Assembly (NCBI GenBank): GCA_963457665.1
Contig: OY735211.1
Location: forward strand, 39,392,287 to 39,456,286
Direction of reading: 5' to 3'
Source of the DNA: Thysanoteuthis rhombus
Lineage: Eukaryota > Mollusca > Cephalopoda > Oegopsida > Thysanoteuthidae
DNA length: 64,000 bases
Shown: one piece after another, positions 53,100 through 61,481 of the stretch
How the letters are laid out: every line of letters begins with the position of its first letter
Numbering within the stretch: position 1 is the first letter of the stretch
Notes under the pieces: generated by a model
The model's input: the letters and a program-made list of their open reading frames with translations, nothing else
What the model was told of the DNA's origin: nothing
Databases searched by the model: none
Translations under genes and position numbers: made by a program

Positions 53100-55026
53100 G
53101 AACATGTAAACAGCGACACATTTGTTCGCAATAGTTTTCAGCACCACTGCATATACTTTTGAAAAAGCTGTTTGAACTAGCTAGATGCATCAAGCCTATT
53201 CTCATGATAATGAAAGTTTTTGAGATCTAACACTTTTTTATATCGTTTTCCACGTTGTCAAAATACCACCACCATTCTATATCTCACATTCACACAATAT
53301 ATATATGTATATACATATACACTAATTTTTGTGTCTGTCCACACAATACCTCAAAGAGAAATCAATGAATTTCAACGACATTTTGTGGGCTAAGGAGGAA
53401 TTGATTAAATTTCAAAGCGGATCCAAGAATTTTTTCTTTCAGTCATGTATTAAGATAGTCAAAAATAAGGTAATTTGGAACACAACATAGCCATGTATGA
53501 ACTGATTTCCATACAGTTTTTAGTAAAAGTATGGGATTGGCAGATACATGCACTCACTGAGAGCTTTCTAGTTATATAGAGCTGACAAAGTTAACAATGT
53601 CACAGATGGCTAATCGATAGTGTAAAGACCTATGAAAAAGACAGCTAAATATCTCTATAATGATGATAGTTTTTCTGTATGAATGTATGTATATGTCATA
53701 GCCTTCTCGGCATGGCATTGTCATGTGGGCCAAGTTGGTTGAAGGTGATTAAGAAAAACAAACAGGCTAGACTGGGAAGGAGATTTTTGGTCATCAATTC
53801 AGGTTTTTTAAGACGTATGTTTGGCTGTGCATGGGTTATAGCAAAATCAAAATGTCAGCAGGAAACATTCAGTGAAAGATAACAGACAAATGTGCATTTG
53901 GGGAATCACAGAATAGAAAAGATGAGGAAAGAAGAGAAGACTCTTGGTAGGAAAATACCAGTTCTCTTGGACTAATCTTGTTGCTGCCTGGGTGGAAAAA
54001 GATTTGGATCTTATTTCCTCTCCATTTTTTTAGTGGACAAATTAATTTACAGTCCATACTATGTTTTTTCATAGGGAGAAAGACAGGCATGGAAAAGCTC
54101 TTCTTCTGAGTAACAAATCACGACAATAACATGGAAGTTCATCATAGTGAGTCTGAGTTCATTTTTGCTTTGCTTGTATGTAAGAGAGAAATTGGGCTGA
54201 ACACTTACATTTTCAAGACATCCTTAATATATGGAGAAAGATTGCTAATTTCTCTCTCCCTCAGTGATAGAGTCAAATTTTTAAAGCCTTTTGTGGAGTC
54301 CCACAGCCTGAAAACCCCACAGCCATATCTCCCTTCCTCTTGTGTCTACCAACCACTAGCACCATCGTACCATCTCAGCTCCCATACAGCTATTAATCTA
54401 TTCCTGTCTCTGCTCTTTTCTAGCAGGAATTTTTGGATCCGGCCAAAATGAGATTTTTGAATTCCTATATTTTCTCTCTTACCTTAATCTAATTTATGTT
54501 TTATTGTTGCATGCGTACGTTTGCATGAGAGTGAGTCTTTGTTTGTTCGTGCACTTCTTGATCGCTGACCATGTATTCGTTTTTCTTTCAACAACACTTT
54601 TCGTTTTCAAGGGAGACAATCCAGGGCTCAAATCCTTTAAATCAGAGTGGCTTCCTTCAATTCTTTTACACTGCCCCACAAATTTCTCAGCATTTACGTA
54701 GAAAAACTAAGTCTATGAAACTTTCAATACTATTGTCATCATTTTTCCTGGCTTTTCACTAATTTTCTTTGTCTTACAATGCATCTATTGTGCTGGTATT
54801 ATGATTGAAGGGTGGGGGGTATCTAATGAAGTTTGATATGGGCAGTTATGAGTTGCAAAGAGTCAGGTTAATATCTTAATTACCATATATACTGGTACAT
54901 AAAATATTTTTCATTAAAAATAAAAACAAACTTGCAGCTATAAGCCATCTACCAAAGATGGACATCAGCATGGATGAGTTGCAGGGAGTGGTAGTCCTCC
55001 AAATATCCATATAAACCATTTGACTT

Positions 55027-55058
<32 letters not shown>

Positions 55059-58000
55059 ATATATATAGTATTTAGGTTAGCAGAAATATTAGTGAATATT
55101 CACATTTTGAATTTAAACGACCCCCAAAAGTCTGACTTGGACTTCGTAAATTATTTTAGACAAATCCCTCATTTAAAGTGAAATTTTTCAACACACAATG
55201 AATAAAGAATCAAAAGATTTCAAATCCATTTTCAATATCATATATACAGGATATTCTAGATTTTTATGTCACAAAATTATAACTTACTGTTAATAAAGTC
55301 AGAGCAAAGCAATAAAAACAAATATTACTCACCTGATCTTGTACATCTCCATCACACATATCTTGAGAGAAGAGACTCTCAAAACCCTTGCATAGCAGTT
55401 CATTCACATAGAAATGAGGATATTCAGGGTGGGTACTTAAAACTGCAGTAATATAATCATGCATACATGTTACAGCCATTTTGGATATTCTTCTGTCAGA
55501 GTTGCCAGAAGCCTGGAGTGAAAATATTAGACGAAACAAAATAAAAGATTGAATATTATTATCATATATACAAAAATGTAAATAAGAAATAAATGGATTT
55601 GGAGATTAAAATGTATAGAAACTATCAACCATACTAATTTGAAGATGGTAGGAAAATAATTTGAAAAGAAACTGATACTCTTAAGTTGTTTTGAGATTCA
55701 GAGATGAAGTATTTTGTATATCATTCAGCTTGTTTGTACTTAAAACCATTACAGTTTAGAGTGAGAGTACTGCCCTCGTACTCTTGATCTGACAACACAA
55801 CTCTCCCTTATCTACTCCTGACTCCACAAAGTGTGAACAGAACAAAGGCTAGACCCCAGTAATGGTTTCTCACATCTTTTATCCTTTTTTTGCTCCCTCG
55901 CCTCTACTCTTGCAATTTAATGAAGAGGAGTAAAAATAGAAGAATGTACGTATGCTTGAATGGGAGCAAAAAAGACTTGACCTCACTATAACTGTTCTCC
56001 ATTCTTCACTCCTATCTCAAAAGTCTGAAGCCTTGAAATTAAGTAATAGTAGAAATAAACTACAGAAATATAGACAGATTGCAAAATTATTGATAATAAT
56101 AAATATATAATTTTCATTTGCCTTTACATCTTACTATAGTCAGTATAGATACAGGGTCTGTTAAGGAAGGATTCCAGCCATTTATTATCTACATTGCACT
56201 CGGAATTTCCATTTGGAGCTATGAGCCCATTTTTTAGGATGAATGCTATTTCACTACACCCTGAGCCCATTTGATAACAGGTGACTCACACCAAGATATA
56301 TTTGACTTACACTAGGTAACTAACTGTAAAAATGAAAGGAATAAGCTAAAAACATTCAAGTAGACAATGAACAAAACTTGGAGAAAAATTTTTTTTTTCT
56401 TTTTCCTCTTAACAGCTTAGATACAGGGTATTTAAAGGTGCATGGCTTATGATTAAAAGGGTTAAATCATTGATGTACAAATTTTGTTTTTAAACACTGA
56501 AATTTGATGTACTTTTATATTGTAGTTATTTTGGTGGCATTATTTTAAAAAGAGCAAACATTGAAGAATGTCTTGGTTTATTTGCTGAAATCTTAGTTAG
56601 TTCTGATTCAATAAACAATGATCGCCATCTTTTATTTATTTTCTGCCTCTGAATATCATCCATATCCACCTGCTGTTACCACAGCTCTGTTATAATGTGG
56701 TTGGCTTTCTTGGATCCCAACATTGACATATAGTTTCCAAAAAAGTTTTTAGAATTTCTTGAGTAAAAATTTCTCAAGCATACATTTTTATTGCTTGTTT
56801 AAATCATATTTTCTTTTACATTTTTGGTTGTGCTGTGAATAGAGCATTTCTTCTGATGAACAGCAACAGAATTGTTCATGATCACTCTAAATCCTTAATA
56901 CATTGATGAATATATAAAAAGCAGCTTCAAGATTACAAAACACTATCTTGTATTTAGTCATTTGATCTAGGTTTGTCAAACATTAATTTGCCAAGAGTTC
57001 AAAATTTATTTGTTGCTAATTTTTGGATATCAAATTCATCCAGAGTGTGATAGAACAGTAGTGGGAATGATGGCTGAAACAATACACAAGTTTGAAATAT
57101 GATTGACTTCAAACAAAAAATATATGCTGAATGTAAAAATAAAAGAGACAACACTTACATATAGTTATTTACAAAGCCTGATCTTAGTTTTAGTACTAGG
57201 CTACAAGTATGAAGTAGCCTGTGAGAATTGAACACACTATTCAGTATTATTAATCTGTGAAACTAGTTTGCTAACCATTACACCACGACTAGGTGTCCTG
57301 TAGCTTATTTTTGGCAAAAGGCCACAAGTATGGGGCATCCAGTGAGGATTGTCTCACTACTCAGAAACAATGATCAACATGACCAGCTTGCTAACCATTA
57401 ACTTATGACAAGGTACACTAGGTCTCTAACAGATATCAGCAGAGTTGAATATTAGATAGAAGATTAACCACTATAATCATAAAGCAGTAGTGGGGGTATA
57501 AAATCATATAATTACATAAAGAAACATACTAACTTTTGCATACTTTCAATCAATGTAATAAGAAATAAATCTTTCTTAAATTCTTGACTTGAACTAATGC
57601 TCTGTATTTTAAACCCCTAGTGGGGGAAAGTGTCATTGTTAACATGGAAAACCACAGCAAGATCCAGATCAGTATTATGATTGAGTAAAGGACAAAATTT
57701 GTGTCATATTTACTACAAACGAAAATCTGTGAAAAAAGTGGATCATGACAAAAGAAAATTTGAACTTCAACATTCAGCTTTTCTGACTAATAATAAAATA
57801 GGAGGAAATTAGCCGATCAACGAAAAGCTGAATTAGAAACCTTTTTGATCCAGTCATACTATAAAAGTATTTGGTTTCATCACCAAAGACTGTGCACAAC
57901 AAGCTAAGAATTTGAATTACTCATTAGAATTTTGATGTGCTCTTTTCTCTCATCTTTACCACCAAGAACAAATACTGAACAAATTTCATGTAGGAATCTG

Positions 58001-61000
58001 TAATCCAGAGTTTAATTGACTCTTTTCTGAAACACAAAATGTGGGAAATAAACAGAATGCTTAACTACAGAACTTTTTGTACTTCTACTTCAATCTTTGT
58101 TAAAATATATACTTTTGTTAATATTCTGAAAAAGGTTTATTCTCTTTGATATTCATTCTGTCTGCCAATTTATAACTGTTTCCAATCATTAAAAGGAAAA
58201 TTTGAGAACCACAAATTCACTAGACTACACATTCACTTGTCTATCTTTCAAATATTAAAATGTTGAATTAGTAAAGAGACAATATTAAACAGAACTCTAA
58301 AGATTTGGGGACATTATAATTGAAAGTTTTCAAAGTGATTTCTATAGTCATTTAGATTAATAACAATGATCATTATTAAGGTAATAAAGAAAAAAGGGAT
58401 TAGGAGAAAACTTACTTCAACAAGGTGGGTGGAAACAGCATTATAGGCTTGAACCAGATGTAGAAGTGGTCGTCCTGTATGCAACACTTTCATGAGAACC
58501 TCCTGCAGTCTGTATAATAGCAGAGCATTAGTTGGTAGCTTGGAGCTTATGTTCAATATCTCTTCTTCTTCAGATTTGCTATTCATTTGAATCAGTTGAA
58601 GGTGGCTGGCTGTACATAATTCTGAAAGGAAACTCACCAATGCCTGCATGTTTAGCTTTTGAGCAGCATCCTCAAACAATCTGCCAAACAAAAGAATATT
58701 TTTTAAAAGCTTGCAATACTCAAATAATCAAACAATGTATTAATATTGTTATTCAAATACCAAGTTATTTTTCAAAATACGAGAGAGAAATGAAATACAG
58801 ATCACATAAATTTCTAAAGTGCATCAGATCAAAGGACACTTGCTGTCGTTATCAGCAGCTTTGATCACAAGATATTAGGTACATATTCACACAAGATGCA
58901 AGGAATATAATGAAATAAAACTGGAGGAAATAACGGGGCAAGGACAAAGAAACTGGAGGAGAGAATGGGGCAAGGACAAAGAAACTGGAGGAGAATACAG
59001 GGCAAGGACAAAGAAACTGGAGGAGAATACAGGGCAAGGACAAAGAAACTGGAGGAGAGAATGGAGCAGGGACAAAAAAACTGGAGGAGAGAACTGAGGA
59101 AAGAATTGATGAAAAGAATGGAATGGGGAGAATGGAAAGGTGGAGGAAGAAAGAAGCTAGAGGCAAGAATGGGTAGGAAGGATGAGTAATGACTGGAGGA
59201 GAAAAGAGAAGTAAGAGAAGAGAAGGAGGGAAAAAAATGATGCTTGACATTTGCATGCACATTATTACCTGTCCACTTCTTGAGAGAGACCACAAAGTGC
59301 TTTTGATGCTTGGGAGGCACTGAGCACACCTCCTCCACTGATTGCACTGTCCCAACCAGCTTCAACACTGCTTAGACGGGTAAGTTCATGGACACTTATT
59401 GTGGGAGCTACAGGCATTACAGGCACCATTGAAGTCATGTACATTTCAGGATCACAACTAAAAATAGTAATAATGAAATTGTACCAGGTTTAAACAAACC
59501 TGTTGGCTTGCAAAAGATTAAATATATACTATTGAAAGTTATAGATTATGCATTTCATTACAAAATAATGAGTTCAATGACACTATTATGAAAATTAACT
59601 CAATTTACACTTGAAATCAACCTTAACATTGATCTTTTTCTGTACTAGAGAAATGTATAAAGCACCCTTTCTCAATCGTAGTTCCGTGTAACCTTGGGCT
59701 TCAGCAAGATGTTGAGAGAGGTTCTGTAAAGATTTTATGCATGCTTAAAAATAAACATTTGATTTTTGCTTCAATTCAGGTTCCAATCATTGAAGAAAAA
59801 AATGAGTGAGTACATGAGTAACTCACTCTTTTTTTGCAATTACTATCCACAAAATAACAGTAAATAACTATTGTCAGTCAAGAAAAATGATAATAGTGAA
59901 GAGTAACATCAAAATAGTTAGCCTATGCCAATATAGTACATTTATATCTCTTTAATCCAGCAACCTTGGGACCTGACCAATGCTGGAACACAAAATGCCA
60001 AAAAAACAGAAATTGAGTCCTAATGGAAACCATATGTAAACATATGCCAGACCCTTAATCTTGCTAGCTCATTCCATATACATATTGCCTTGTTATTTGT
60101 ATTTACTCAAGATTTCTAATTGGTTGTATTAAAAATAATTAATAAGTTTCAGAAAAAAATCAATAAATACTTGTCTAAATTTGTGCTACAATAGATATTG
60201 AAAATTGTTGATTTAGTGTTCATCGATTTGATTTCAAATTGTAGATTGGTTTTCAAAGTCAGTTCAACAAGTCAATTTCTATAACATGGTTTGGAACAAA
60301 ATCAAAGAACTCTAGCAGAAGATCCAGGAACTAATAGTGGTGGGTTCAAAATGTCTCAGATTATAGAGTTGCAACCAGTATCATAAATCTAATCTCTTCT
60401 TTTTTGCTACTTTTTCCTCTTTCATCCTACACGTATGTTTTATAATCCTTTTAACCTTCTCTCTCTTTTGTCACTGTTGTTTGGCATCTATAGTACTCCT
60501 TATGTACAAGGTGTCAACAAACTTTCTTGCAATTGTGTGAATTTTTAACTTCCTTTTTTTCATAGGGTAAAAAATGAAATGAATAGTGATTTGAAACAAA
60601 TTCCATTATTTTCAACACAAATAAAACTTGGAATATCATCACATGTATCTTGTAGACAGGATACAGACAAGAGCGGAATAGTTAAGTACAAGACGTTTGG
60701 ATTTATTTTTACATTACCCTCACCCTGTCTCCATTGTGGCATGCCAGTGATATGACTAAAGGATAAGAGAGGTTTGGACTTATATTTTTTCCAAAGCGTA
60801 TTTGAACAAAAATTACTCGTGGCAAGTAGCACTGGGATCACATAAATTTTGTTAACTCTCTCTCCTAAAGCTTTTGCTGTATTATGAATGAACCAAATAA
60901 AATCTAAATGAAGAGGGTTATCAAATGGTGGTGAAAATATTCTAGACACATCTCATAATGAATAACTAATCACCGGTGCTCTAAGGATACATTTAGAATC

Positions 61001-61432
61001 TATATATAGTACGGATGGGATAAAATAATTTTTACTTACTTATAAGAGCCATCCAAATTTGGTATACTCATTACAGGTTGTTCATGGTGCACTTTAGGAA
61101 GGCTAGATTGGTTGTTCCCAGCACTGAAGTATGTATGTTCTAATCTTGCAATATGGCTACAGCATCTATGAATAACAAAAAATATCATGAACTTAAAAAA
61201 AAATGGTTCTATTAAACATTAGGCAAATAGTCTTAGTTGAAATTAAAGCCTCAACTGTTTTCACAAAATTATAAAATAAAGGAATTTGATTTTAAAAAAA
61301 AACAAAGGTTAAATAATGGTCTTTACTATTAACTAGTTATTATCCAGGAAAAGATTCACAGGATGTATTTGAATTTTCAATGAGACAAGTTTGTTTTATT
61401 TTTATGGATAAGGAAGTTATTATACGTGTGTG

Positions 61433-61481
<49 letters not shown>

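Noticed and set aside
57270-57292. A true tRNA gene, suggested by the GTGGTGTAATGGTTAGC segment
   Set aside because: A and B boxes are present, but the acceptor and anticodon stems do not pair, and a second copy follows. It is a SINE head.
58852-59368. Two overlapping 167-codon minus-strand frames and a 74-codon plus-strand frame
   Set aside because: Most of the length is the 32-bp minisatellite read in different frames, and both minus-strand frames include or overlap the true ARFGEF3 exon 3 in the wrong frame or read through its donor.
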